57,018 nucleotides of DNA from Gammaproteobacteria bacterium (GCA_029882215.1 JAOULC010000020.1:1-57018); one strand, 5' to 3'; numbered from the stretch's first letter, positions 44,778 to 53,875 are shown. The notes: generated from the sequence alone by a model not told the origin. Made by a program: numbers and translations.

Positions 44778-46040
44778 TTATGCGGCTCTTCGTCCAGAGC
44801 GGCTTGATTTGTTCCGGCTGGTGTCCGCCTTGTTGCGGGCAGGCCTGTTTGCTCTTTGTTGCTGTCCTCGGCCATTTTGTATTGGTTCAGGCTTTATGGA
44901 GGGGTCAGGTTTGTAATCATCAAAAATGACTTTTGGAATATCGCGTTTAATGAGCCGTTCAATGTCTTTTAATAATTTCAGTTCATCAACGCACACCAGT
45001 GACATTGCTTCACCTTCATTACCGGCTCGACCTGTCCGGCCAATCCGGTGAACATAGTCTTCGGCTACATTCGGCAGCTCATAATTAACAACGTGTGGTA
45101 ACTGATTAATATCAATACCACGGGCTGCAATATCCGTTGCGACAAGAACACGTACATCACCGGATTTAAAGCTGGCTAAAGCTTTGGTGCGTGCGCCCTG
45201 ACTTTTGTTTCCGTGGATCGCGGCTGCCGAGATGCCATCAGTGATTAGCTGTTCAACCAGTCTGTTGGCACCGTGTTTTGTGCGGGTAAAGACCAGAACC
45301 TGTTGCCAGTTATTTGATCCAATCAGGTATGAAAGCAATTCTCGTTTACGGGATTTATCAACCGGGTGCACAACCTGAGCAACGGTTTCTGATGCAGTAT
45401 TACGCTGTGCTACTTCTACCAGAACCGGTGAGCGTAACAGGTCATTAGAAAGCCGTTTGATTTCATCAGAAAAGGTGGCTGAAAATAGCAGAGTCTGCTT
45501 TTGCTTTGGTAATAAAGCTAATAGCTTTCGTATATCGCGGATAAAGCCCATATCCAGCATACGGTCAGCTTCATCAAGCACTAAAATTTCTACCTGTGAA
45601 AGATCAACGGTTTTCTGGCTGACATGGTCAAGTAATCGACCGGGTGTTGCGGTCAAAATATCAATGCCATCGCGTAATTTCTTGATTTGAGGGTTTATGC
45701 TAACGCCACCAAAAATCACAGTGGATTTTAAAGGCAGGTGTTTACCGTATATAACAACGCTTTCAGCAACCTGTGCTGCGAGTTCGCGTGTGGGTGTTAA
45801 GATTAAAGCCCTGACAGGGCGTTTGCCGTTGAGTTTTTTATCAGACTGAACTAGCCGCTGTAATAATGGCAGAGTAAATCCGGCTGTTTTACCTGTACCC
45901 GTTTGGGCGCCACCCATAATGTCCCGGCCTTCGAGAACGGGAGGAATGGCTTGCTGTTGTATGGGTGATGGTGTGCTGTAACCTTTTTCGGATACGGCAA
46001 GAAGTAATTCGGGGATTAAACCGAGTGATTCAAATGACAT
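44778..46040 (-). CDS. rhlE: DEAD-box RNA helicase RhlE
   Basis: A 420-residue DEAD-box helicase starting [16 protein letters not shown]. Motifs in order: Q motif [14 protein letters not shown], Walker [30 protein letters not shown] in [17 protein letters not shown] in [11 protein letters not shown], and [11 protein letters not shown] short basic C-terminal tail rich in Arg and Asn follows, as in RhlE. It remodels RNA in ribosome assembly or decay. GGAGAA precedes ATG 46040. Confidence 0.95.
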   Translation of the reverse strand: MSFESLGLIPELLLAVSEKGYSTPSPIQQQAIPPVLEGRDIMGGAQTGTGKTAGFTLPLLQRLVQSDKKLNGKRPVRALILTPTRELAAQVAESVVIYGKHLPLKSTVIFGGVSINPQIKKLRDGIDILTATPGRLLDHVSQKTVDLSQVEILVLDEADRMLDMGFIRDIRKLLALLPKQKQTLLFSATFSDEIKRLSNDLLRSPVLVEVAQRNTASETVAQVVHPVDKSRKRELLSYLIGSNNWQQVLVFTRTKHGANRLVEQLITDGISAAAIHGNKSQGARTKALASFKSGDVRVLVATDIAARGIDINQLPHVVNYELPNVAEDYVHRIGRTGRAGNEGEAMSLVCVDELKLLKDIERLIKRDIPKVIFDDYKPDPSIKPEPIQNGRGQQQRANRPARNKADTSRNKSSRSGRRAA

Positions 46041-46416
46041 GCTAAGGTGTTCTCCGTGGATCGGCCTGTCTAATACATATGATTAGCACATATGGAATTG
46101 GAACGGTCTAGGCTGAAACTTATTGTGTATATCGAGGCAAATCAGTAAAGATTAGCGTGGTGAAAAAAGGTGTAGACCGACGTACACCAGAGATTTAGCA
46201 ACAATCATAGCAGGTTTATAGACTTAAATCATTAAATGAAGTAAATGCCCGGTCTTTTTATGCATTATCTGGCACATATTGGCACTGTAGTTCACTAGCT
46301 GAAAGAGTAATGCGCTTGAAACTATATGCCAGATAAATATTACGCGGTTAAAAATCAAAGGGCGTTTAAGCCAAAGTATAGGTAGAATGCCGGCTATAAA
46401 ATGATCTTAGTCTACA
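46041..46416. other. Intergenic region with a widely spaced 10-bp inverted repeat
   Basis: No gene is seen in these 376 bp. TTATCTGGCA (46265-46274) and TGCCAGATAA (46327-46336) are perfect inverted copies 52 bp apart, 80-150 bp before the YkgJ-type gene. GGTGTA ... TACACC (near 46170) is a smaller palindrome. Confidence 0.45.
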
Positions 46417-46731
46417 ATGTTGCCTTCATGGGTGGTTATGGTATTAAACACAACACAATTTCCGGATCCGCATGCGACCTGTGCAAACTGTGAAGCATGT
46501 TGCTGTCGCCTTGAAGTTATGCTGATCACAGAGACGGGTGTGCCGGATTACTTTATAGCACGCGACGAATGGGGAGGTGAGAGTATGGCTCAACGAGATG
46601 ATGGCTGGTGCGCTGCTCTGGACCGAAAAACCATGATGTGTACCATTTATGAGATACGGCCACTGGTCTGTCGAATATTTGAGATGGGTTCTTATGAGTG
46701 CCTGGTTGAGCGGGCAGAAAATTTTCTATAA
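46417..46731 (+). CDS. YkgJ-family cysteine-cluster protein
   Basis: A 104-residue protein with the CxxCxxCC-type motif CANCEACCCRLEV, a middle WCAALDRKTMMCTIYEIRPLVCRIFEMGS and a trailing cysteine (YEC). This fits the UPF0153/YkgJ family, thought to bind metal, probably zinc or an iron-sulfur cluster. The start may be ATG 46417 or ATG 46438. The function is unknown. Confidence 0.8.
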   Translation: MLPSWVVMVLNTTQFPDPHATCANCEACCCRLEVMLITETGVPDYFIARDEWGGESMAQRDDGWCAALDRKTMMCTIYEIRPLVCRIFEMGSYECLVERAENFL

Positions 46732-46984
46732 CGGTGATTGCGTCGCTACTTTTTTTTCAATGTTTTTATCAATAGTAAGATATAGCGTTCTTTAATATAT
46801 GATTTAATGGACAAGTCTTTGGTATGACGCGGAAGAAAACGGTAGAAATAAGGTGTGTAACGACTACTATCCGGCAGACACAGGTATTCTTAAACCCAGT
46901 CATATAGAAAATGGTATTGAATTATTTTAGTTTTTAAAAGAATAACTGTCCGGTGTTGCACTGTTAAAAAATCAGCCTGATTGA

Positions 46985-47704
46985 TTATTCATTGACTTTA
47001 TGTGCACTAGCCGAGATTTTTGTTGAGATAGTGTTATTTGCCTTTTCAATACAGTTCATCATTGCTTGCTGTATTTTTAATCGTTCGCTTTCAACTTCAT
47101 CAGGGGATAATTTTTTTTCTATGTAATGTGGTTTTCCAACAGCGATGGCTATAGTAGAAAATGGTTTTGGAATAATAAACTTATCCCAGGATCTAAGTTG
47201 CCAGTACCTGCTCGCCGCATAGGCTATCGGTAGCATGGGTGCCTGAGAAAGTTGCGATAATATGACGGCACCGGACTTAAACTGATGTACAGGGCCGGTA
47301 GGTCCATCCGAAGTGGTGACGGGTGAAACTTTATCAGTGACAATCGTATTATACATATCCCGCATGGCCTTAGCGCCGGTATGAGTACTAGAACCGCGAA
47401 TAGCGGTTGCACCCCATGATTTAACCAGCTTTACGATCACTTCACCATCGACAGAAGGGCTGATAAGAAAGCCTATTTTAAGTCCGCGTTTCTGTAACTT
47501 GCGCATATACCATGTACCAAATATATGCATCTGATGCCAGTAGCAGGGAATAATGGGTTCACCTTTTTTGACTAATTGCTGAGAATACTCATCGCCGGTT
47601 ATGGTTTTTACCCTGCAACTCCACCATATCAGATAAAGAAAAGTTCTAATGAGTGGCTGGATGATGGCATAAGTTATACGGCGTTTTACTGTCATAGTGC
47701 GCAT
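46985..47704 (-). CDS. DUF374 lysophospholipid acyltransferase-like protein
   Basis: A 239-residue membrane-associated protein of the DUF374 group within the LPLAT superfamily. PIIPCYWHQMHIFGTWYM holds the acyltransferase histidine; SPSVDGEVIVKLVKSWGATAIRGSS and TTSDGPTGPVHQFKSGAVILSQLSQAPMLP are the other typical blocks. An N-terminal hydrophobic segment (IIQPLIRTFLYLIWWSC) anchors it. Family members modify lipid A-type or other lipids. It is divergent from the P450 cluster (220 bp between), so a link to lipid chemistry there is possible but unproven. Confidence 0.85.
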   Translation of the reverse strand: MRTMTVKRRITYAIIQPLIRTFLYLIWWSCRVKTITGDEYSQQLVKKGEPIIPCYWHQMHIFGTWYMRKLQKRGLKIGFLISPSVDGEVIVKLVKSWGATAIRGSSTHTGAKAMRDMYNTIVTDKVSPVTTSDGPTGPVHQFKSGAVILSQLSQAPMLPIAYAASRYWQLRSWDKFIIPKPFSTIAIAVGKPHYIEKKLSPDEVESERLKIQQAMMNCIEKANNTISTKISASAHKVNE

Positions 47705-47817
47705 AAACTGTCGTCCCTGGCTAAATCAAGAATATACATGACTAGCTTATTGCAGTTTACTGAAATGCTCAATATGAACTATTGACAAAAGCGACAGTTT
47801 TTCATAGCTTGAAGGTC

Positions 47818-47840
47818 ACAATAAACGTGGAGTTTATTGT
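47818..47840. promoter_or_regulatory. 23-bp palindrome upstream of P450 gene (operator candidate)
   Basis: ACAATAAAC-GTGGA-GTTTATTGT is a perfect 9-bp inverted repeat around a 5-bp centre. It lies about 85 bp before the P450 start, in the divergent region. A TTGACA at 47782-47787 lies upstream; with a 17-bp spacer to TAGCTT the palindrome would straddle the transcription start. That suggests a repressor site or a leader hairpin. Confidence 0.55.
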
Positions 47841-47924
47841 TTAGCCTGTTTTATACCGTGCTGCTATCGTAAATAGCTGAGGCGGGCGTAGCAGAGTAAT
47901 TAAAGCTGCAACACAAGGAAAGTT

Positions 47925-49238
47925 ATGACAGCAATCATCCAGAACAATCAGCGACACCCTCCGGGTCCTGCGGAGTCTTTCGATCTTAATATGACGAAGG
48001 AGTCATTTGAAAAAATAGCAGAGTTAATCACCCGTTACGGTGACATTTGCCGGATTCCATCAACTACACGAAAAAATGAAAGCTACCTTGTTAATCACCC
48101 GGATTACATCAAGCACATATTATTAAAAAACCACGAAAACTATATAAAAGGGGTTGGTTTTGATCGTGTGAAGATGCTGTTAGGGAATGGCATTATTGTC
48201 AGTGACGGGTCTTTCTGGCGCCGACAACGGCGTATGATGCAGCCCTCTTTTAATTGCAAGGTGATTGGCAAGTTGTCTGAGCAAATCAAAAACTGTAATC
48301 TCGATTTGTATGCCAAATGGCAGAGGCAGGCAGAGACAGAAGAAATTATCGATATTTCGAAAGTATCGAGTGAACTGGCATTAGATATAGTACTGCGGTC
48401 CTTATTCAGTGATGATCTGGATAACATGATAAAAGAACAGGGTGGCAATCCGTTTTCAATACTTACCAGTGATCCGGCGCGTGATATTCAACTGGTGCTG
48501 AAGTTTCGTGAGCTGAGGAAAATTCTGCTGATGTTAATTCATAAACGGCATAAAGAAAAACCGTTGCGCTATGATTTTCTGGCCATGTTCATGGATTCGC
48601 GGGATAAGGAAACCGGTGCAGCGATGTCGAACCAGGAGTTGCTGGATGAACTGATGACAATGATAATTGCCGGACATGAGACCAGTGCAATAACGCTGAA
48701 CTGGGTCTGGTATTTTATCTCACAATTTCCCGAGGTCGAAGCAAAAGTTCATGCCGAAGTAGACAGTGCAAGCTATCAGGATATCCCAGGTTTTGATGAC
48801 CTGAATCAGCTCAGTTATGTCAAGCAGGTTGTCAGTGAGGCGCTGCGGTACTACCCCCCTGTATGGCTGTTTACCCGTAAAGCAATTAATGATGACAGAC
48901 TGGGTGAGTACATAATACCGGCAGGTAGTGATATTTTTATATCACCGTATTATTTGCATAGGCAGCCTGATTTCTGGCCGCAAGCTGAGCGCTATGATCC
49001 CGATCGGTTTTCTGAGGATATGATAAAGCATCAGCATAAACAGGCCTTCATTCCGTTTTCTGCAGGACCAAGGCGTTGTATTGGTGATTTTTTTGCGACT
49101 GTTGAAATGCAGATTCATATTGGTGTTATGGCGCGCCACTTTAAATTAAGTCGTATTTATGATCAGCCATTAGAACTGTCACCGGAAATTAATATGCGTA
49201 GTAAACACCCGGTAATGATGAAACTACAAAAAAGATAA
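47925..49238 (+). CDS. Cytochrome P450
   Basis: A 437-residue soluble P450. Proline-rich start HPPGPAESF; I-helix oxygen-activation motif AGHETS (249-254); K-helix ExxR at Glu305-Arg308; haem loop FSAGPRRCIG with thiolate Cys385. The FWRRQRRMMQPSF segment (C-helix) resembles CYP102/CYP4-like fatty-acid hydroxylases, suggesting a lipid substrate. AAGGAAAG precedes ATG 47925. The acyl-AMP ligase gene starts 26 bp after its stop, so they form an operon. No ferredoxin or reductase gene is adjacent (a flavin reductase-type gene lies 4 kb on). The substrate assignment is inference. Confidence 0.93.
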   Translation: MTAIIQNNQRHPPGPAESFDLNMTKESFEKIAELITRYGDICRIPSTTRKNESYLVNHPDYIKHILLKNHENYIKGVGFDRVKMLLGNGIIVSDGSFWRRQRRMMQPSFNCKVIGKLSEQIKNCNLDLYAKWQRQAETEEIIDISKVSSELALDIVLRSLFSDDLDNMIKEQGGNPFSILTSDPARDIQLVLKFRELRKILLMLIHKRHKEKPLRYDFLAMFMDSRDKETGAAMSNQELLDELMTMIIAGHETSAITLNWVWYFISQFPEVEAKVHAEVDSASYQDIPGFDDLNQLSYVKQVVSEALRYYPPVWLFTRKAINDDRLGEYIIPAGSDIFISPYYLHRQPDFWPQAERYDPDRFSEDMIKHQHKQAFIPFSAGPRRCIGDFFATVEMQIHIGVMARHFKLSRIYDQPLELSPEINMRSKHPVMMKLQKR

Positions 49239-49264
49239 ACGATTAAAAAATGAAGGAATATTAA

Positions 49265-51232
49265 ATGTCTGCTTTTACTACTTTGACAGAAGCACTGGAA
49301 AAAAACTGCACCGATGAACGCAGCCTTACTTTTATCGAAGGTAAGGACAGCGAAACAAAAATAACCTTTAAGCAGTTGCATCAGCGTGCATTAGCTATGT
49401 TGTATCTTTTTCAAAACCAGGGTTTGAAGCCCGGTGATGAGCTGATTATTTTTCTGCGTAATAATGAATATTTTTTATATGCATTCTGGGGAGCTGTTCT
49501 GGGTGGCATTATACCGGTACCAGTAGCTGTGGGTATCAGTGATGAACACCGCTCGAAACTGTTTAAAATCTATAATAAATTACAATCTCCCTTCGTTTAC
49601 ACTGATAAAGCTCAGCTTGAGCGAATAAAAAAATATGCGTGTGAAAATAATCGTCAAAATGAATTTGAAAAAATAAAAAACAGCACGCTACTACAGGAGA
49701 GTTGCAATGACATGTCACACTCCGGTATCAGGCACAATGCCCAGGAGGATGATGTTTGTTTTATACAGTTCTCTTCAGGCTCGACCAGTGAACCCAAAGG
49801 TGTGGTATTAACGCATAAAAACCTGATACTGAATGTTCTCGCCAAGGCTTCTGCCGGAGGTTACAGCAAAGAGGATATATCGTTAAGCTGGATGCCATTA
49901 ACCCATGATATGGGATTGATAGGTTTTCATATTAATATGATTATCGCCTATATGGAACACAGTATTATGTCGACAGATCTGTTCAGCAGACGACCCATAC
50001 TATGGCTGCAAAAAGTCAGTGAAAAACGAGCCAGTGTTATTTGTTCACCTAATTTTGGCTACAAACATTTTCTGAAAGCACTGGCGGATAAAAAAATAGC
50101 TGGCATGGATTTGTCCTGTGTGCGTGTCATTCTGAACGGAGCAGAGCCGATTTCAAGTCGCTTATGTGATGAGTTTTTGGATAGAATGTCAGCATATGGT
50201 TTAAAGAAAAGCAGTATGTTGCCTGTATATGGTCTTGCTGAAGCGACACTGGCGGTTGCTTTCCCTGCATGGGGAAAGAATTACCGCGCTGTCTATGTAG
50301 ACAGGCACAAGCTAAAAGTCGGTAGCATAGTTAGCTATCTGGAACCGGCGGATACCAATAGCGTCAGCTTTCCTGTTGTCGGCTATGCCGTTCCCGATAT
50401 GGAAATACGAATTGGCGATATGAAAGGTAATGTGTATGAGGAAAACACCATAGGCAGTATTTTTATACACGGACCTACTGTTACTCAGGGCTATTACCGT
50501 GATTATCAGGCAACTCAGCAGGTCATGACTTTTGATGGCTGGCTCGATACCGGTGATCTGGGTTTTATTAGTAATAAGGAGCTGGTTGTTACTGGTCGCA
50601 GTAAAGAAATTATTTTTGCACACGGACAAAATTATTACCCGCACGATCTTGAGTCAGTATTAATTCACAGCGATGGCTTTGAGCTGGGTAAGGTGGCTGT
50701 TTATGGCGTATGGAATGAAATAAAACAGCGTGATGAATTGTTGGTGTTTGTTATTTTTCGTGCGGAGCTGAAAGAGTTTATTCAGACTTCAAAGCAAATA
50801 ATACATACCATGAACGAACAGTGCGGTTTGAATGTTGATCGGGTTATTCCGGTTAACCGTATTCCCAAAACGACCAGTGGTAAATTTCAGCGAAGAATTC
50901 TGGCTGATGATTTCCAGGCCGGAGAATACGATGAAGTATTGAAACAGCTTTCCCGTTTTGATGAACAGGATTTTTCTGAAGTAAATACTGATCTTACATC
51001 GCTACAACAAAATCTTATCGCAATATGCAGCATTGCTCTTGATAATCAAACGCTGGGTTTAAATGACAATTTTTTTGAACTTGGTATCAGCTCACTGGCG
51101 CTTTCAGAAATGCATCAGTGTATTGATGATAGTTACCCTGACAAAGTGGATATTACCGATCTGTTTGAATATCAGTCAATCAAAGCGCTCTCAGCATTTA
51201 TGGAAGAGAGTATTTCAAGCAAATCCTGTTGA
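49265..51232 (+). CDS. Fatty acyl-AMP ligase fused to acyl carrier protein
   Basis: A 655-residue fusion. The ANL adenylation domain (1-570) has FIQFSSGSTSEPKGVVLTHKN (P-loop), SWMPLTHDMGLIGFHI (the FAAL-type variant), PVYGLAEATLAVAFP and DTGDLGFI, with C-terminal KTTSGKFQRR. The LTHDMGLIG text is characteristic of fatty acyl-AMP ligases, which load acids onto a carrier rather than CoA. A carrier domain follows (580-650): DNFFELGISSLALSEM, with Ser610 as phosphopantetheine site. It activates a free acid and transfers it to the fused carrier or another. A phosphopantetheinyl transferase must be supplied from elsewhere. GAAGGA precedes ATG 49265. Confidence 0.92.
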   Translation: MSAFTTLTEALEKNCTDERSLTFIEGKDSETKITFKQLHQRALAMLYLFQNQGLKPGDELIIFLRNNEYFLYAFWGAVLGGIIPVPVAVGISDEHRSKLFKIYNKLQSPFVYTDKAQLERIKKYACENNRQNEFEKIKNSTLLQESCNDMSHSGIRHNAQEDDVCFIQFSSGSTSEPKGVVLTHKNLILNVLAKASAGGYSKEDISLSWMPLTHDMGLIGFHINMIIAYMEHSIMSTDLFSRRPILWLQKVSEKRASVICSPNFGYKHFLKALADKKIAGMDLSCVRVILNGAEPISSRLCDEFLDRMSAYGLKKSSMLPVYGLAEATLAVAFPAWGKNYRAVYVDRHKLKVGSIVSYLEPADTNSVSFPVVGYAVPDMEIRIGDMKGNVYEENTIGSIFIHGPTVTQGYYRDYQATQQVMTFDGWLDTGDLGFISNKELVVTGRSKEIIFAHGQNYYPHDLESVLIHSDGFELGKVAVYGVWNEIKQRDELLVFVIFRAELKEFIQTSKQIIHTMNEQCGLNVDRVIPVNRIPKTTSGKFQRRILADDFQAGEYDEVLKQLSRFDEQDFSEVNTDLTSLQQNLIAICSIALDNQTLGLNDNFFELGISSLALSEMHQCIDDSYPDKVDITDLFEYQSIKALSAFMEESISSKSC

Positions 51233-51330
51233 TATGAATATGATGTCAAATAAAAGTTTTTCTTAAATTTTTATACTTAGTATTATATTTAACTACAAAA
51301 GCCTTAATAAATATTGATCGAAATCTTGCA

Positions 51331-51362
51331 GTGCCAGTCCTCAATGAATATTACATTGGCAC
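51331..51362 (+). promoter_or_regulatory. Stem-loop overlapping the sigma-54 promoter
   Basis: GTGCC (51331-51335) pairs with GGCAC (51358-51362) and inner AATG (51343-51346) with CATT (51354-51357). The right arm is the -24 element itself. It could be a regulator site or chance. Confidence 0.3.
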
Positions 51363-51372
51363 GATAAATGCT
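51356..51372 (+). promoter_or_regulatory. Sigma-54 (RpoN) promoter before the RpfF-like gene
   Basis: TTGGCACG-ATAA-ATGCT matches the sigma-54 consensus TTGGCACG-N4-TTGC(A/T) at all but one informative position. The invariant -24 GG (51358-51359) and -12 GC (51370-51371) are exactly ten bases apart. Transcription would start near 51383, leaving a leader of about 48 nt with GGAG before ATG 51431. An enhancer-binding activator would be needed; none is encoded in the window. Confidence 0.75.
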
Positions 51373-51430
51373 TTTTGTTTTATCCGTTGATGAAAGATGT
51401 TTTTTTGACATAAATTTATGGAGCGATGCG

Positions 51431-52312
51431 ATGAATATAAAAAATTTTTATACCCCTGATAGATTACTGAACAATGATTTTTCCGAGTTAAATGTAAATT
51501 ATGAGCGAGAGATAAATACAATATGGTGTTATATGAATGCCAGTCCAAGACCTTGTTTTACGCCGGGTTTGTTGAGTGAGTTCGACATGCTTCAGGATAA
51601 GTTATTGCATCCTGCTATGAAAAATAATGATGTAAAATACTTAGTTGCCGCTTCAAAAACACCCGGTGTGTTTAATCTTGGCGGTGACCTGGATTATTTC
51701 TCACACTGTATTGAATCGTCCGATCGCACTGGGCTGACTGAATATGCGTATGCATGCGTAGATCTTAGCTATGCTGCCCTTAATCAGTTTGGTAAAGATA
51801 TAACATCGATCGCTCTGGTTCAGGGTAATGCACTGGGTGGTGGTTTTGAGTGTGCTCTTTCCTGTAATACTATTGTCGCTGAAGAAAGTTCACGTCTTGG
51901 TTTTCCTGAGATACTGTTTAATTTGTTTCCGGGTATGGGTGCGTACAGTTTTTTATCCAGGCGTGTTTCAATGCATGTTGCAGAAGAAATTATAATGTCA
52001 GGAAAAATGTACACAGCTGAAGAATTATATGAACTCGGAGTGGTGGATGTACTGGTGCGTGACGGTGATGGTGAACGGGCTGTCAGAAACTATATTCAGC
52101 AACACAGTAAAAAATACCTGGCCCGCGTTGCTATGCATAAAGCAAAGATGCTGGCAGCGCCTATCACGCAGAAAGAATTACATGATATTACTGATGTGTG
52201 GGTTGAAGCAGCACTGAAAGTTGATAGAACTTCACTTAAGGTAATGCAAAGGCTGATACGCGCGCAGACTAATAAAATGAAGGACGTTGAACGCATGGCT
52301 GTTGTTTCATAA
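51431..52312 (+). CDS. rpfF: RpfF-like crotonase (DSF-family signal synthase homologue)
   Basis: A 293-residue crotonase-fold protein, close to the 289 residues of Xanthomonas RpfF. Blocks shared with RpfF as I know it: VFNLGGDL, SIALVQGNALGGGFECALSC, LFPGMGAYSF and the C-terminal DxWVEAALK. The two catalytic glutamates are present as Glu140 (GGGFE) and Glu160 (GFPEILF), at the same 20-residue spacing as Glu141/Glu161 of RpfF. RpfF dehydrates 3-hydroxyacyl-ACP to cis-2-enoyl-ACP and releases the free acid, a diffusible signal factor. The start is ATG 51431, preceded by GGAG; an upstream ATG at 51368 lies within the sigma-54 promoter and is rejected. No rpfC/rpfG genes are adjacent. Confidence 0.85.
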   Translation: MNIKNFYTPDRLLNNDFSELNVNYEREINTIWCYMNASPRPCFTPGLLSEFDMLQDKLLHPAMKNNDVKYLVAASKTPGVFNLGGDLDYFSHCIESSDRTGLTEYAYACVDLSYAALNQFGKDITSIALVQGNALGGGFECALSCNTIVAEESSRLGFPEILFNLFPGMGAYSFLSRRVSMHVAEEIIMSGKMYTAEELYELGVVDVLVRDGDGERAVRNYIQQHSKKYLARVAMHKAKMLAAPITQKELHDITDVWVEAALKVDRTSLKVMQRLIRAQTNKMKDVERMAVVS

Positions 52313-52662
52313 TGTATATTTCAACGGGTGTTTTAAGCTCAGAATATTTGCTTAATAAGCTGCCAGCATAAGTCTGTACAAGAAAATATTTGTTACAAAA
52401 TCATGTATTTCTAATGATAGCGCAGAATAAAGCCTATGGACGGGCGAGTTTAGTGCAATACTGACCTGAGACTGAAAGTCTAGCTATGACGCAGCTGGTG
52501 TTCTCATAACTCATAGGCATATCATAAGTTGCCGTAGCATAGTGAGTATTATTGTGTTTATAGTTAAATCATATTTGCTGAAACTTGATCTGTGTAAATT
52601 TATCGTTATTTATAGCTGCTAAGCTATGATCACTTTTACCTTGTTTTACTGTGAGTGATGAA
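52313..52662. other. 350-bp intergenic region, no gene seen
   Basis: AT-rich, stops in every frame. It probably holds the mog promoter (TTGATC and TATGAT-like words near 52587 and 52624). No terminator with a T-run is evident after the RpfF-like gene. Confidence 0.4.
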
Positions 52663-53193
52663 ATGGCAAAGATAAAAATAGGCGTTCTGACAGCATCTGA
52701 CAGAGCCAGCACGGGTGTGTATGAGGATATATCCGGTCCGGCAATTATTGATACACTGAATGATTATTTACAATCTGTATGGGAGCCTGTCTATAAAGTG
52801 ATCGCTGATGATCAGGCTGTTGTAGAAGCCGCTTTAATAGAGCTTGCCGATATGCATCAATGTTGTTTGGTAGTCACTACGGGCGGAACGGGGCCGGCAC
52901 CGCGGGATCTCGTACCGGAAGCCACAGAGAAGGTCTGTGATAAAATGCTGCCAGGCTTTGGCGAGTTAATGCGGCAAGTCAGCTTGCAATATGTAGCGAC
53001 GGCAATCTTATCGAGACAGACAGCCGGTATCCGCAATAAAACTTTGATTATCAACCTTCCTGGCAAGCCTAAATCAATTCGTGAGTGCCTTGATGCTGTT
53101 TTTCCGGCTGTGCCATATTGTATTGAACTGATTGAGGGGCCTTATCTTGAAACAGATGAAAATTTTATTAAAGCCTTCAGGCCTAAAAATTAG
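52663..53193 (+). CDS. mog: Molybdopterin adenylyltransferase
   Basis: A 176-residue MogA-family protein (MAKIKIGVLTASDRASTGVYED) that adenylylates molybdopterin before molybdenum insertion. Motifs: VVTTGGTGPAPRDLVPEAT (substrate loop), MPGFGELMRQ-like LPGFGELMRQVS, AILSRQTAGIRNKTLIINLPGKPKSIRECLDAV and C-terminal FRPKN. The match to Escherichia MogA is strong along its length. A GTG at 52651 would add four residues, but ATG 52663 fits family starts. No other molybdopterin gene is in the window. Confidence 0.93.
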   Translation: MAKIKIGVLTASDRASTGVYEDISGPAIIDTLNDYLQSVWEPVYKVIADDQAVVEAALIELADMHQCCLVVTTGGTGPAPRDLVPEATEKVCDKMLPGFGELMRQVSLQYVATAILSRQTAGIRNKTLIINLPGKPKSIRECLDAVFPAVPYCIELIEGPYLETDENFIKAFRPKN

Positions 53194-53269
53194 TCACTGA
53201 TATTATTTCTATAACTCATCCCTGATGTATAATCACGCCGGTTACCAAAACTGATGCAGCCTAATACCT

Positions 53270-53875
53270 ATGATTATTGATCCATCTGAGATAGATGCCC
53301 ATTCTGTTTATAAATTACTGGCGGGTTCTGTTGTGCCCCGTCCTATCGCCTGGGTTTCATCACGCAGCCGGGGTGGCATATTAAATCTTGCGCCATTTAG
53401 TTTCTTTACTGTCGCTTCACGTGAACCACCGATGCTGGCGATTTCTATCGGACCGCGTACCGGTGGCGAAGACTATGCAAAAGATACACTGACAAACCTG
53501 CGTGAAACTCAGGAGTTTGTCATTAATATTGTTTCGGTAGCACTGGCAAATGCAATGCATGAGACAGCGGTTAACTACCCGCCGGAAGTCGATGAATTTG
53601 TGCGCGCAGGTGTAACATCGGCAGCATGTGAAATTATCAAAACCCCGCGCGTTGCAGAAGCTAAAATTAGTATGGAATGTACGGTAGAGCATATGCTTAA
53701 GCTGGGAAGTGATTATCTGGTAGTCGGACGTATGCAGCGTTACCATGTTGAGGATGAGTTGATCAGTAATGGACGGATTGATTTACGGGCACTCGATCCG
53801 CTGGGGCGCATGGCAGGGAATTTTACAAAAGTGGAGACCCTGTTTGATTTACCGCTGGATGACAACACGCTTTAA
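53270..53875 (+). CDS. Flavin reductase-like FMN-binding protein
   Basis: A 201-residue split-barrel flavin-binding protein. Typical blocks: VYKLLAGSVVPRPIAWVSSRSRGGILNLAPFSFFTVASREPPMLAISI (shown in parts), NIVSVALANAMHETA, SMECTVEHMLKLGSDYLVVGRM, and LDPLGRMAGNFT. It binds FMN and may reduce free flavin with NAD(P)H or act as an oxidoreductase. It lies 76 bp after mog on the same strand. A role as reductase for the P450 four kilobases upstream is possible but not supported by known class systems. Confidence 0.88.
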   Translation: MIIDPSEIDAHSVYKLLAGSVVPRPIAWVSSRSRGGILNLAPFSFFTVASREPPMLAISIGPRTGGEDYAKDTLTNLRETQEFVINIVSVALANAMHETAVNYPPEVDEFVRAGVTSAACEIIKTPRVAEAKISMECTVEHMLKLGSDYLVVGRMQRYHVEDELISNGRIDLRALDPLGRMAGNFTKVETLFDLPLDDNTL

